Below are positions 24,894 to 32,795 of a DNA stretch of 64,000 nucleotides, one piece after another (within the stretch, counting starts at the first letter, position 1; the number at the start of each line of letters is the position of its first letter). The stretch lies in NCBI GenBank assembly GCA_051005135.1, contig JBPCJQ010000031.1:10739-74738 (forward strand). The letters run 5' to 3'. The position numbers and the translations under genes were made by a program. Under the pieces are notes generated by a model that did not search any database, had not been told where the DNA came from, and saw nothing but the letters and a program-made list of their open reading frames with translations. Source of the DNA: DATAQC01 sp051005135 (GTDB lineage: Bacteria > Actinomycetota > Acidimicrobiia > Acidimicrobiales > AC-14).

Positions 24894-26282
24894 ATGCTGG
24901 GCGCCATGGTGGAGGCGGGAATGGACGCCGCCCGCCTGTCGCTCGCCCACGGCCCGCTGGAGGAGGCCCTCGCCCGGCTCCGGCGCATCCGGTCGGTGAA
25001 GGCCGAGAAGGGTCGGCTCGGCGCGGTGCTGGGAGACCTTCCGGGTCCCAAGGTGCGGGCTGGGGCTTTCCCCGACGGGGGCGTATACCTGGCAGGTGGA
25101 GCGATCGTTGAGCTTGTCGGGGGCGACGGACATGAACCCAGCGGGGAGCGCCGCATTGCCGTCGACCATCCGGGGGCGCTGGCCGCCCTGCTTCCCGGCG
25201 ATCGGGTCGCCCTGGGTGACGGGGCGGTGCAGGTGATGGTGCGCGACGTCGACTCCGAACGGGCCACCGCCGAGGTCATCACCGGTGGCCGCGCCCAGGG
25301 GCGCCCGGGCGTGACCCTGCCCGCCGGACGACTCGCCATCTCCTCTCCCACATCTGAGGATCTCCGCCTGCTCGCGGCCCTGGCTGAGGCCGACATCGAC
25401 GCGGTGGCTATCAGCTTCGTGCGCTCGGCTGACGACATCGAGCGGGCCCGGGCCGCGATCGGCAGCTCCGGCCCCATGCTGGTGGCCAAGATCGAGACCC
25501 AGGAGGCCGTCGACGCTCTGGAGGAGATAATCGCCGTGGCTGACGGCGTGATGGTGGCCAGGGGCGACCTCGGCATCCGCTGCGCCCTCGAAGACGTTCC
25601 CCACTACCAGAAGCGCATCATCCGCACGGGGGTGGCCTTCGGCCGGCCTGTGATCACCGCCACCCAGATGCTCGAGTCGATGGTGACCGCGTCGGTGCCG
25701 ACACGAGCGGAGGTGAGCGACGTGGCCAACGCCGTCTTCGACGGCACCAGCGCCCTCATGCTCTCCGGGGAGACGGCAGTCGGCCGCGACCCAGTCGCCG
25801 CGGTGGCCACCATGGCTCGGGTGGCGGTGAGGGCGGAGGCCGAGTTCGACTACGGGAGCTGGGGGAGGAACCTGGGTCGACAGCAAAACGTGGAGGCCCA
25901 GGGGGCGCCGGTGCCAGTGCGGATCACGGGCGCCATCTCCGCCGCCGCCTGGCGGGCGGCGACCGACGCCGACGTCACCGCCATCATCGCCTGCACGGAG
26001 AACGGTGCCACCGCCCGGGCCATCTCCCGGTTCCGCCCTACCGTGCCGGTGCTTGCGGCCACGCCGTCGCTGCGAACCGCTCGCCAGCTCTCCATGGCTT
26101 GGGGGATCACCGCCATTCCCGCCGAGCGCCACAACACTACTGACGACATCGTGTGGTTCGCGGTGAAGGCGGCAACCGAGCAGGGTTTCGTGCGACCTGG
26201 CGACCTGGTGGCCGTGCTGGCTGGATCGCCCACCGATCCGGAGCCTGCCACCGACACTCTCCGGCTGGTGCGCGTCAGGTGA
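24894..26282 (+). CDS. pyk: Pyruvate kinase (start codon unclear; N-terminus probably begins near 24843)
   Basis: Pyruvate kinase makes ATP from phosphoenolpyruvate. The annotated frame, 462 residues from the first ATG, has GDLPGPKVRAG, the SFVRSADDI loop, KIETQEAV with the phosphate-side Lys/Glu, MVARGDLG and ITATQMLESM. Codons 24843-24893 directly upstream encode RRTKIVATIGPASESPS, the conserved start of the family including its first strand, yet contain no ATG, GTG or TTG. The codon where homologues have Met is GGG (24840-24842). So translation uses a non-canonical codon, or a start mutation or sequencing error exists. The 3' end overlaps the convergent flippase gene by eight bases. Confidence 0.88.
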   Translation: MLGAMVEAGMDAARLSLAHGPLEEALARLRRIRSVKAEKGRLGAVLGDLPGPKVRAGAFPDGGVYLAGGAIVELVGGDGHEPSGERRIAVDHPGALAALLPGDRVALGDGAVQVMVRDVDSERATAEVITGGRAQGRPGVTLPAGRLAISSPTSEDLRLLAALAEADIDAVAISFVRSADDIERARAAIGSSGPMLVAKIETQEAVDALEEIIAVADGVMVARGDLGIRCALEDVPHYQKRIIRTGVAFGRPVITATQMLESMVTASVPTRAEVSDVANAVFDGTSALMLSGETAVGRDPVAAVATMARVAVRAEAEFDYGSWGRNLGRQQNVEAQGAPVPVRITGAISAAAWRAATDADVTAIIACTENGATARAISRFRPTVPVLAATPSLRTARQLSMAWGITAIPAERHNTTDDIVWFAVKAATEQGFVRPGDLVAVLAGSPTDPEPATDTLRLVRVR

Positions 26283-27387
26283 GAGGATCTTTTCGGCGGC
26301 GACCCTCTCGGGCCGCTCTCTCGGCCAGCTCGCCCAGCCTGGCGGTGGCCGAGAGGGTCGAGGCTTCCTTGGCCCGCAACGACAGGTAGGCGACGGCGCC
26401 AACCGGGATTGGCAGCCAGAAGTTGACCAGCCGCCAGGCGGCGACGCCGAGGAGCGCAATACCGCGGGGTGAGCCGAAGCCCACCAGTGTGGGGATCAGC
26501 ACGCCCTCGATGATGCCCAGGCCCCCCGGCGTGACGGGGATGGCACCCAAGACGTTGGCCAGGCCATAGGCGACCAGGATGGCGTCGAGGGCAGGAGCGC
26601 CGCCGAAAGCAGTGAGGAACACCCACAGCGAAGCCAGGTCGAGGAGCCAGTTGGTCAAGGCCCAGCCCGCTGCTCGTATGAGCAGGTTGCGGTCGCCGCC
26701 CAGCTGGCGGAGGCGATCGGCCAGTTGGTGCACGATTCGTTGCACCGATTCCTCGCCGAAGAACGGCATCCGTCGGACTACGGCCCGTAGGACCGTCGTC
26801 GTGCGGGCTTCCCGGAGCGTCAGGGACAGGACGGCGGCGGCGAAGGCGGCCATGAGGACCACACCGACCACTGCCGCCGTGACGTAAAGGGGGTTGAAAC
26901 CACGGACGGGGATGGAGACCACCAGCCCGACCCAGAGCAACAGGTTGAGGACGATCGCCGAGCCCAACCCCTGCGCGCCCAGGGCAAAGCCTGCATCGGG
27001 GCCGCGCACACCGGATCGGGTCATGAGGTCGTAACCCAGGCCGGTACCAGCGGCGCTGCCCGCCGGCACGACGTGGCTCACCGCCAAGGTCGAGAGCTGG
27101 ATGCGAGCCAGGGTGCCAAGCGACGGCCTCCCCACCCGGGGGAGCAATGACCGGGTGAGCTGGGCGTAGGCCCCCAGGGCGGCAGCCTCCAGCAAGAAGC
27201 CGGCGGCAACCCATGCCGGCTGGATGCGCCCGAGGAGGTGGATCGCCTTCCTGGTGCCGGCCAGCTGGGGCAGCACCAGGTACTCGAGCACCAGTAGGAA
27301 CGCCAGCAAACCCAGGACCCGCCTTATCCCCCGACTGGTGCGCCCGCCCCGGTGTTGGTTGCCCGACGCCGCGTCTTCCACCGTCAT
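26275..27387 (-). CDS. Lysylphosphatidylglycerol-synthase-TM/UPF0104 flippase-like membrane protein
   Basis: This 370-residue protein has about eight hydrophobic segments, with a VSHVVPAGSAAGTGLGYDLM motif near residue 105, and GAIPVTPGGLGIIEGVLIP near residue 290. These are the hallmarks of the UPF0104/MprF-flippase family, which moves lipids or lipid-linked molecules. There is no aminoacyltransferase domain. A charged tail (RAAREGRRRKDP) ends the protein. It is divergent from the Fur-type regulator. The substrate is unknown. Confidence 0.82.
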   Translation of the reverse strand: MTVEDAASGNQHRGGRTSRGIRRVLGLLAFLLVLEYLVLPQLAGTRKAIHLLGRIQPAWVAAGFLLEAAALGAYAQLTRSLLPRVGRPSLGTLARIQLSTLAVSHVVPAGSAAGTGLGYDLMTRSGVRGPDAGFALGAQGLGSAIVLNLLLWVGLVVSIPVRGFNPLYVTAAVVGVVLMAAFAAAVLSLTLREARTTTVLRAVVRRMPFFGEESVQRIVHQLADRLRQLGGDRNLLIRAAGWALTNWLLDLASLWVFLTAFGGAPALDAILVAYGLANVLGAIPVTPGGLGIIEGVLIPTLVGFGSPRGIALLGVAAWRLVNFWLPIPVGAVAYLSLRAKEASTLSATARLGELAERAAREGRRRKDPLT

Positions 27388-27419
27388 CTTCTAGCCGCTC
27401 GGTGGCATGTGGGATGCCT

Positions 27420-27435
27420 TAGTATCCCGGCGATG
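27420..27435 (+). promoter_or_regulatory. Leaderless-type -10 before the Fur-family gene
   Basis: TAGTAT at 27420-27425 lies seven bases before the ATG at 27433, and no ribosome site precedes that ATG. This spacing fits transcription starting at the ATG itself. Confidence 0.45.
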
Positions 27436-27963
27436 GGACTCAGGGCGTCCCCGCGGCCGCGAAGCCACCGGCCAGCAGACGCCGGCCGTATCCACGAGCA
27501 GGCCGCCCTGCGGCTGGCCTCGGCCGACCAGCGCTACACGGCCGGCCGCCGTGCCCTGGTGGAAGTGCTGGGAGGGACAGCCCGGCCCCTGACCACACCT
27601 GAGATCCTGAGCCGCGCCGCTGGTGGGGTGCCACAGAGCTCGGCCTACCGCAACCTCACCGTGCTGGTGGAGGCCGGGGTGGTACGTCGCCTGGCCGGGG
27701 CCGACGACGTGGGGCGCTTCGAGCTCTCCGAGGAGCTCACCGGCGACCACCATCATCATGTGGTGTGTGCAGACTGCGGAACAGTGGTGGACGTCACCAC
27801 CTCGACGATGCTCGAAAGGGCGCTGTCCGAGGCGGGCCGGGTGGTGGCCAGTCAGACGGGCTTCACCGTGACCGATCACCGCATCGACCTGGTGGGCCGC
27901 TGTCCCGACTGCACCGGTGCCCGCCCCGACGACCCCTTGCTGTCATCGGTCGGATCGTCCTGA
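27433..27963 (+). CDS. Fur-family metalloregulator, probably Zur
   Basis: The 176-residue Fur-family repressor has an N-terminal winged helix (TTPEILSRAAGGVPQSSAYRNLTVLVEAGVV), then HHHHVVCADCG with the metal site, and a second Cys pair in CPDC near the C-terminus. The genes convergent with it on the minus strand encode a zinc/manganese ABC transporter, so Zur is the likely identity. The two CxxC sites would hold structural zinc. Its 3' end overlaps the transporter permease gene by 21 bp. Confidence 0.85.
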   Translation: MGLRASPRPRSHRPADAGRIHEQAALRLASADQRYTAGRRALVEVLGGTARPLTTPEILSRAAGGVPQSSAYRNLTVLVEAGVVRRLAGADDVGRFELSEELTGDHHHHVVCADCGTVVDVTTSTMLERALSEAGRVVASQTGFTVTDHRIDLVGRCPDCTGARPDDPLLSSVGSS

Positions 27964-28860
27964 TCGGGGGCTGAGCAGGCCGGCCACCGCCTTCGGGCCA
28001 CGCAGGCCGGCCACCGCGTTCGGGACACGCAGGCCGGCCACCAGGTAGGCGACGACGAGCAGGCTGACGATGACGAAGCTCGGCGGCAGGTCGGAGCGGA
28101 TATAGCTGATGACCAGCCCGGCCCAGACGGCCGTGACCGCCAATGCGCTCGACAGCCACATGCCGGTCCAAGGGCGGTCGGTCAGGTGACGGGCTATAGC
28201 AGCCGGTGTGGCCATCAAGGCCAGTACCAGGAGGGTGCCGAGGACCTGGACGGCCTGGGCCACGGCCAGGCCCAGCAGGGCCAGGAAGGCCACCTCCACG
28301 AATCGGACCGGCACGCCTTGGGAACGAGCCACGTCGGGGTCGACGGTGGAGAAGAGCAGGGGCCGGGCGACCAGGAGCAGGCCACCGATGGTAACCGCTG
28401 CCACCCACGCGGTAGCCCGGATCTGGCCGCCGCTGATCCCGAACACCGACCCGAAAAGCACCCGTACCGCGGCTGCACCGTCGCCCCCGGCGCCGCCCCC
28501 GGTCAGCACCGACAGGAAGTAGGCGCCGAGCCCGAGGACCCAGGCGAACACGATGCCGGTCACCGTGTCGCCCGCCCTGGCCGCCCGGCTGCCCGCCAAG
28601 CCGAGGACGACGGCGAGCACCACGGTGCCCCCGTACACGCCCACGCCGGCTCCCAACCCGTAGGCGAGGGCGCCCACGCCGCCTGTCAGGGCCACATGGC
28701 TGAGCGCGTCGGCGGCGAAGACCTGGTTGCGCGTCACGACGAACCATCCCGCCAGGCCGGCGGCCACCGCAGTGAGCGCTCCCGCGGCCGCGGCGTTGCG
28801 AAAGAACCCGTGGGCGAGGATGCCCGGCCAGGAGGCCGCCAGCGCCCCCGTCCCCGTCAT
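27943..28860 (-). CDS. Zinc/manganese ABC transporter permease (ZnuB-like), second copy
   Basis: The 305-residue protein has eight or so membrane segments of the ABC-3 (ZnuB/MntB) family, with NQVFAADALSHVALTGG near residue 45 and RPLLFSTVDPDVARSQG near residue 170. The ATG at 28860 overlaps the stop of the other permease (ATGA). The 3' end carries a 27-bp tandem repeat that encodes VAGLRxP(N/K)A repeats. The operon has two different permease subunits, so the transporter is heterodimeric. Confidence 0.88.
   Translation of the reverse strand: MTGTGALAASWPGILAHGFFRNAAAAGALTAVAAGLAGWFVVTRNQVFAADALSHVALTGGVGALAYGLGAGVGVYGGTVVLAVVLGLAGSRAARAGDTVTGIVFAWVLGLGAYFLSVLTGGGAGGDGAAAVRVLFGSVFGISGGQIRATAWVAAVTIGGLLLVARPLLFSTVDPDVARSQGVPVRFVEVAFLALLGLAVAQAVQVLGTLLVLALMATPAAIARHLTDRPWTGMWLSSALAVTAVWAGLVISYIRSDLPPSFVIVSLLVVAYLVAGLRVPNAVAGLRGPKAVAGLLSPRSGRSDR
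27975..28043 (-). repeat. 27-bp tandem repeat at the permease 3' end
   Basis: Two 27-bp copies (27975-28001 and 28002-28028) differ at two bases and are followed by a 15-bp partial copy. In the minus-strand gene they encode repeats of AGLR(V/G)P and lie just after the last membrane segment, so length changes here would alter only the cytoplasmic tail. Confidence 0.85.
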
Positions 28861-29738
28861 TGCCAGTGCACTCGGCGGGCGGCGGTGGCGCCACGAGCAG
28901 CCAGGTAGGCGGCAAAGCCGACGGTGGTTATCCAGAACCCGGCGGGGCGATCGGTGAAGAGGGCCGCCCCCAGCCCTGCCCACACCACCGCCACGCCAAT
29001 GGCAACCGCGACACCCAGCGACAGGGCTGGCCGGGCGGTGACCACCTGGGCGGTGGCCGCAGGGGTGACCACCAGGGAGAACACGAGCAGTACACCGGTG
29101 AACTGGCTGGCGCCCGCCACCGCCACCGCCATCAGGGCAAGAAAGGCACCGCCCAGGGCTCGTACCGGCAACCCAGCTCCTGCGGCGACGGCGGGATCGA
29201 CGCTGGCGAACAGCAACGGCCGGCCCAGCACTGCTACCACCACCAGCACGGCGGCGGCGGCGGTGACCAGGAAGGCGGCCTCTGTGGCCGACACTCCCAG
29301 GAAGCTGCCGAACAGGAAGGCCGTCACGTTGGCGAGGAAGCCGTGGTAAAGGGTCGCGAACAGCAGCCCCAGGGCCAGGGCGGCGGCCTGGACCGTGCCC
29401 ACAACCGCCGAGTGGCTGCGGCGTAGGCCCGATGCCGGATCATGGCCGCTTCCGAGCGCAGCCATGGCTCCTGCTCCCAATAGAGCGGCGCCGAAGTAGC
29501 CGGCGGCCGGGGCCAGGCCGGCCAGAGCTGCACCGGTGGCGCCGGGGAACGCCACCATGGCCAGGCTGTGGGTGGCGTAGGCGTCCTGGCGGAGCACCAC
29601 GAACCACCCGACCACCGCGCCCATGACAGCCACTGCGGTGCCGGCGATCAGGGCGTGACGCATGAAGGGGTAATGCCACAGCACGGCCACGTCGTGCCAG
29701 GGAGCGAGCGTGGCCCGGGGAAGGGTAGGGGTCAACAC
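28857..29738 (-). CDS. Zinc/manganese ABC transporter permease (ZnuB-like), first copy
   Basis: The 293-residue ABC-3 permease carries QDAYATHSLAMVAFPG near residue 50 and RPLLFASVDPAVAAGAG near residue 172, motifs parallel to the other permease. Overall similarity between the two is moderate, so they are old paralogues. The GTG start follows the ATPase gene after about 20 bp. Together they form the membrane channel. Confidence 0.88.
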   Translation of the reverse strand: MLTPTLPRATLAPWHDVAVLWHYPFMRHALIAGTAVAVMGAVVGWFVVLRQDAYATHSLAMVAFPGATGAALAGLAPAAGYFGAALLGAGAMAALGSGHDPASGLRRSHSAVVGTVQAAALALGLLFATLYHGFLANVTAFLFGSFLGVSATEAAFLVTAAAAVLVVVAVLGRPLLFASVDPAVAAGAGLPVRALGGAFLALMAVAVAGASQFTGVLLVFSLVVTPAATAQVVTARPALSLGVAVAIGVAVVWAGLGAALFTDRPAGFWITTVGFAAYLAARGATAARRVHWQ

Positions 29739-29757
29739 GGCGAGGCGCGGCCCAATC

Positions 29758-30585
29758 TCAGCCGTGGCCGTGGAAGGAGGTGGCCTCGGGAACGCCTGCC
29801 ACGATCAGGCGGCCGTCGTTGGTGCGTAGCACGTCGACGGGGGAGCCGTAGATGCGGCTGAGGTTCTCGCCGGTGATGATATCGAGGGGCGCGCCGGCCA
29901 GGGCTCTGCCGGCGGCCATATAGACGACGGCATCAAGGTAGCTCAGGATCGGGTTGACGTCGTGGGCCACCATGATCACGGTCACACCCCCCTGGCAGAC
30001 CGTGCCGATGAGCCCGGCCACGGCCCTTTGGCTGGGGAGGTCGAGGCTCTCCAGGGGCTCGTCGAGGAGCAACAGCTGGGGCCGGCGCACCAGGGCCTGG
30101 GCGATGAGCAGGCGCTGCTGCTCGCCGCCGGAGACCTCACCGACGGGCTTGGCCGCGTACCCCTCGGCCCCGACCTCGGCGATAGCCTCGTCAACTCTCT
30201 GGCGCGCCTCCAGCTCGCGCCTTCGGCCGACGAACGGAAGGGGTATGCCCCACCGGGAGCCGTCGAGGCCCAGGCGCACGAGATCGATCCCCCGCAGGCG
30301 CAGCGAGGCATCGAAGCTGCGGCGCTGGGGGAGCCAGGAGACGAGCGGCCGGGCCTCGGCGGGGCGCCTACCCAGCACCTCCACGTGCCCCGAGGCCACC
30401 GGCAGGAGGCCGAGCAGCATCTCGAGCAGCGTCGACTTTCCAGCTCCGTTGGGTCCCAGCACGGCAACGAGCTGACCGCGGCTGATCGACACCGACAGGT
30501 CGGACCACACCGTTGTGCCATCCCGGCGGGCCGTGACTGCCTCGAGGAGCACGGCTGGCCCGGTCTGGCCATGGGCCTCCGTCAC
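29758..30585 (-). CDS. Zinc/manganese ABC transporter ATPase (ZnuC-like)
   Basis: The 275-residue ATPase has Walker A GPNGAGKST, the signature VSGGEQQR, Walker B LLLLDEP and the switch His in VAHDVN. It powers uptake by the two permeases that follow. The GTG at 30585 overlaps the binding-protein stop (GTGA). The long frame beyond it is a shadow. The C-terminus has an unusual extra 35 residues (GSPVDVLRTNDGRLIVAG), seen in several ABC-3 ATPases. Confidence 0.93.
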   Translation of the reverse strand: MTEAHGQTGPAVLLEAVTARRDGTTVWSDLSVSISRGQLVAVLGPNGAGKSTLLEMLLGLLPVASGHVEVLGRRPAEARPLVSWLPQRRSFDASLRLRGIDLVRLGLDGSRWGIPLPFVGRRRELEARQRVDEAIAEVGAEGYAAKPVGEVSGGEQQRLLIAQALVRRPQLLLLDEPLESLDLPSQRAVAGLIGTVCQGGVTVIMVAHDVNPILSYLDAVVYMAAGRALAGAPLDIITGENLSRIYGSPVDVLRTNDGRLIVAGVPEATSFHGHG

Positions 30586-31502
30586 GGCTGGCGCGCCGCG
30601 CCCAGAGCGTGCTCCAGGTGGCGTAGTTGGCTGACCTGCCAGTCCTCGAAGGTGGATCCTGGAGGGGAGAGCGTCTCGGTGACGGCGACGACGGGCACGC
30701 CGGCTCTCCTGGCGGTGGCGACAAGGGCCCGCACGTCGGGGGTGGTGTTCTGGCTGTTGTACACGAACACCGCAACCTGGCGGCCCGACAGCAGGCGGTC
30801 CATGGCCTGCTTGTCGCCGGCTGTGGGCTCGTTGCCCTCGGCCACCGCCGCCGAGAAAGTGCGGGGACTCACCACCCTCAGGCCCAGGGCGGCGGCCATG
30901 CCGTCGAAGATGCTCTCGGACACGGCGATGGGAGTGCCGGAGAAGGCGGCCCCGATGCGGGCCACGGTGTCGTCGTAAACCTTCAGGCCACCGCCGTAGA
31001 GGTGGGCGGCCGCGCTGTCGAACGTGGTGGCGCCGGCCGGGTCGATACGCTTCAGGGCGGCGACCATGGCGTCGACCACCCGGTGGACGTCGGCTGGCAT
31101 GTACCACCGGTGAGGGTTTTCGCCGGGCTGGGCGCCTACCAGCTTTCCCACATCGAGCACCACCCGACGGGCCGAGGGGTCGGCGTCGACCAGCTTGGAG
31201 GCCCACGGGTCATAGCCGAGGCCGTTGACCACGACCAGGCGGGCGTCAGCGACGGCCGCGGCGTCCGACGGCTTGGGGTCGTAGTCGTGGGGGTCGACGG
31301 CGGGGTTGCGCACGATGCTCGACACCGCCACCCGGCCACCGGCCAAGCGGGCGAGCAGACTTCCCCACACGTCTTCGGCGGCGACGGCCGTCACCTGGCG
31401 GCCCGGCCCGGCGGCGCCGGGGCTGGAGCAGCCCACCGCCCCCACCAGCACGACCATGCCCACGCTCAGTCGTCGCCGGACGAGAGTGGGAATCGGTTTC
31501 AC
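30582..31502 (-). CDS. Zinc/manganese-binding lipoprotein (ZnuA-like)
   Basis: The 306-residue protein has a lipoprotein signal peptide ending VGAVGCSS, so it is anchored by Cys 25. Metal ligands are suggested by VDPHDYDPKPSD near residue 70 and NPHRWY near 130, with conserved acidic residues later. There is no His-rich loop, unlike many zinc-specific ZnuA proteins, so manganese is possible. It is the first gene of the operon, with GTG start 31502. Confidence 0.9.
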   Translation of the reverse strand: MKPIPTLVRRRLSVGMVVLVGAVGCSSPGAAGPGRQVTAVAAEDVWGSLLARLAGGRVAVSSIVRNPAVDPHDYDPKPSDAAAVADARLVVVNGLGYDPWASKLVDADPSARRVVLDVGKLVGAQPGENPHRWYMPADVHRVVDAMVAALKRIDPAGATTFDSAAAHLYGGGLKVYDDTVARIGAAFSGTPIAVSESIFDGMAAALGLRVVSPRTFSAAVAEGNEPTAGDKQAMDRLLSGRQVAVFVYNSQNTTPDVRALVATARRAGVPVVAVTETLSPPGSTFEDWQVSQLRHLEHALGAARQP

Positions 31503-31508
31503 TTCATC

Positions 31509-31519
31509 GACATAATGTC
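31509..31519. promoter_or_regulatory. Perfect 5-1-5 palindrome, candidate Zur operator
   Basis: GACAT-A-ATGTC lies seven bases before the GTG start of the binding-protein gene and overlaps a minus-strand CATTAT -10-like hexamer. Placing a palindrome over the promoter is what a repressor such as Zur would use. The rest of the canonical AT-rich Zur box is not obvious. Confidence 0.4.
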
Positions 31520-31623
31520 TTTCGTGCCCGGCACTGTCAATCGACCCAGCCGCTCCGACTACCTTCTCCAGCTTGTCGGCGGGGTTCCCCCGGCGAAGCG
31601 GCGACGGCTAGGCTCGTGTCACC

Positions 31624-31696
31624 GGGCCGTTGGCGCAGTTGGTAGCGCACTTGCATGACGCGCAAGGGGTCAGAGGTTCGAGTCCTCTACGGCCCA
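31624..31696 (+). tRNA. tRNA-Val(GAC)
   Basis: Acceptor GGGCCGT pairs with ACGGCCC. The anticodon stem CTTGC/GCAAG encloses ATGACGC, giving GAC. The T-loop TTCGAGT is canonical. A VapBC pair follows about 120 bp later. Confidence 0.96.
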
Positions 31697-31819
31697 CCCG
31701 GCAAGCCCGCAGGCGCGACGGTCTACGGTGCCGGTCGCCGAAGGGTCGGGGCGCCAGCGATTCGATGCCAGGCGACACGACCAAGATGGGAATGGCAACT
31801 GGAGGACTGCCCTTGTGGT

Positions 31820-32215
31820 TCAAAGGCTGACGACTTTGACGAGATGCTCGAGTCCCGCGAAGTCGTCGGGATTTCGAGTGTAGAGAGCGAGCCCGTTGGC
31901 GTGGGCGGTGGCGGCGATGAGCAGGTCTGCGACGCGACGTCGGTGCGACCGGCCGGCCTGGACAACGGCAGCGACTACCTGTCCGAAGCTACGTGCCGCG
32001 GCGGCGTCGAAGACAAGCGGCTCGAAGGTCGCCTCGACCTGTTGCAACCGGGCCTGGCGACGAGCCCGCTCGGCCCCGGCCGCGGCCAGATGGGGGGCGG
32101 CCGCAAGCTCAGCAAGGGTGATCGCGCAAACCGAGGACACCTCGGGCAGGGCAGTGCCCACGCTGGGCTCGTCCCAATCGATGACCACGGAGGTGTCGAG
32201 CAGTCCTGCTGCCAT
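31820..32215 (-). CDS. vapC: VapC-type PIN-domain toxin
   Basis: The 131-residue PIN-domain nuclease starts AGLLDTSVVIDW (first catalytic Asp), has a TLAELAAAP helix with the second acidic residue, and later VADLLIAATAHANG with the third Asp and TRNPDDF near the end. PIN toxins cleave RNA, often tRNA or rRNA. The ATG touches the antitoxin stop (TAG|ATG), so the two are strictly coupled. Confidence 0.9.
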   Translation of the reverse strand: MAAGLLDTSVVIDWDEPSVGTALPEVSSVCAITLAELAAAPHLAAAGAERARRQARLQQVEATFEPLVFDAAAARSFGQVVAAVVQAGRSHRRRVADLLIAATAHANGLALYTRNPDDFAGLEHLVKVVSL

Positions 32216-32464
32216 CTAGAGCCTCTGGTCGACGACGCGGTCGAGGTCGGCTTGAAACTGCTTGCGATCCACGTGCGGCCCCGAAGCGGCGAGGGCCATC
32301 AGATCCGCCTTGGCGACGTTCGTTCGCCGGTTCGTTCGTATTGGCCGTAGCTCGGCGATGGGGACACCGTTACGAGTCACGATGAAGCTCTCGCCGGCTG
32401 CCACCGCCTCTATCACCTTGGCGTTGTCATTTCGGAGCTGGCGTTGCGCAATGGTCTTCGACAT
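32216..32464 (-). CDS. vapB: VapB antitoxin (Phd/YefM type)
   Basis: The 82-residue antitoxin has the Phd-type DNA-binding domain (QRQLRNDNAKVIEAVAAGESFIVTRNGVPIAEL) and a C-terminal acidic tail (FQADLDRVVDQRL) that wraps the toxin. It is the first gene of the pair and should bind the repeats in its own promoter. Confidence 0.9.
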   Translation of the reverse strand: MSKTIAQRQLRNDNAKVIEAVAAGESFIVTRNGVPIAELRPIRTNRRTNVAKADLMALAASGPHVDRKQFQADLDRVVDQRL

Positions 32465-32470
32465 CGATGC

Positions 32471-32500
32471 ATTGTAGCAGGATAAGCTACATATAGCTAC
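32471..32500 (-). promoter_or_regulatory. vapBC promoter and operator repeats
   Basis: On the minus strand TACAAT lies six bases before the vapB ATG, so the mRNA is probably leaderless. GTAGC at 32474-32478 and GCTAC at 32486-32490 and 32496-32500 form one inverted and one direct repeat overlapping the -10, suiting autorepression by VapB. Confidence 0.55.
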
Positions 32501-32795
32501 GGCTGACGGGCTCCGGCTGGCCCACGCCGCCGCGCCCTGTTCCGGGGTACGGACCGTCGACCGGTCGCTACGCCACTTCTTTGATCCAGCTGACCGTGGT
32601 CAACTCGATCTCCACCTGACCGCCGAGATCCAGGCAACGCTGCGGAAGGCTCGATAGCCGACATGCAGGGTATGTTCTGGCTCTCCGCGTAGCACGGCAC
32701 CAATATCGCAGCACCGCCCGTCAAAGCATGCCCCTCACAACTTCGACTCCCTCCGAGGCAGTGGCCATGCTCATCCGATCGGCGCGGGAGCAGCC
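32501..32795. other. Non-coding gap between VapBC and the ABC transporter
   Basis: No good gene is seen. On the plus strand, a frame open from the TAG near 32476 to TAG at 32655-32657 lacks ATG, GTG or TTG; it ends RHFFDPADRGQLDLHLTAE plus a short basic tail and may be the remnant of a truncated gene. A minus-strand frame in the same stretch has no coding character. Confidence 0.4.
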
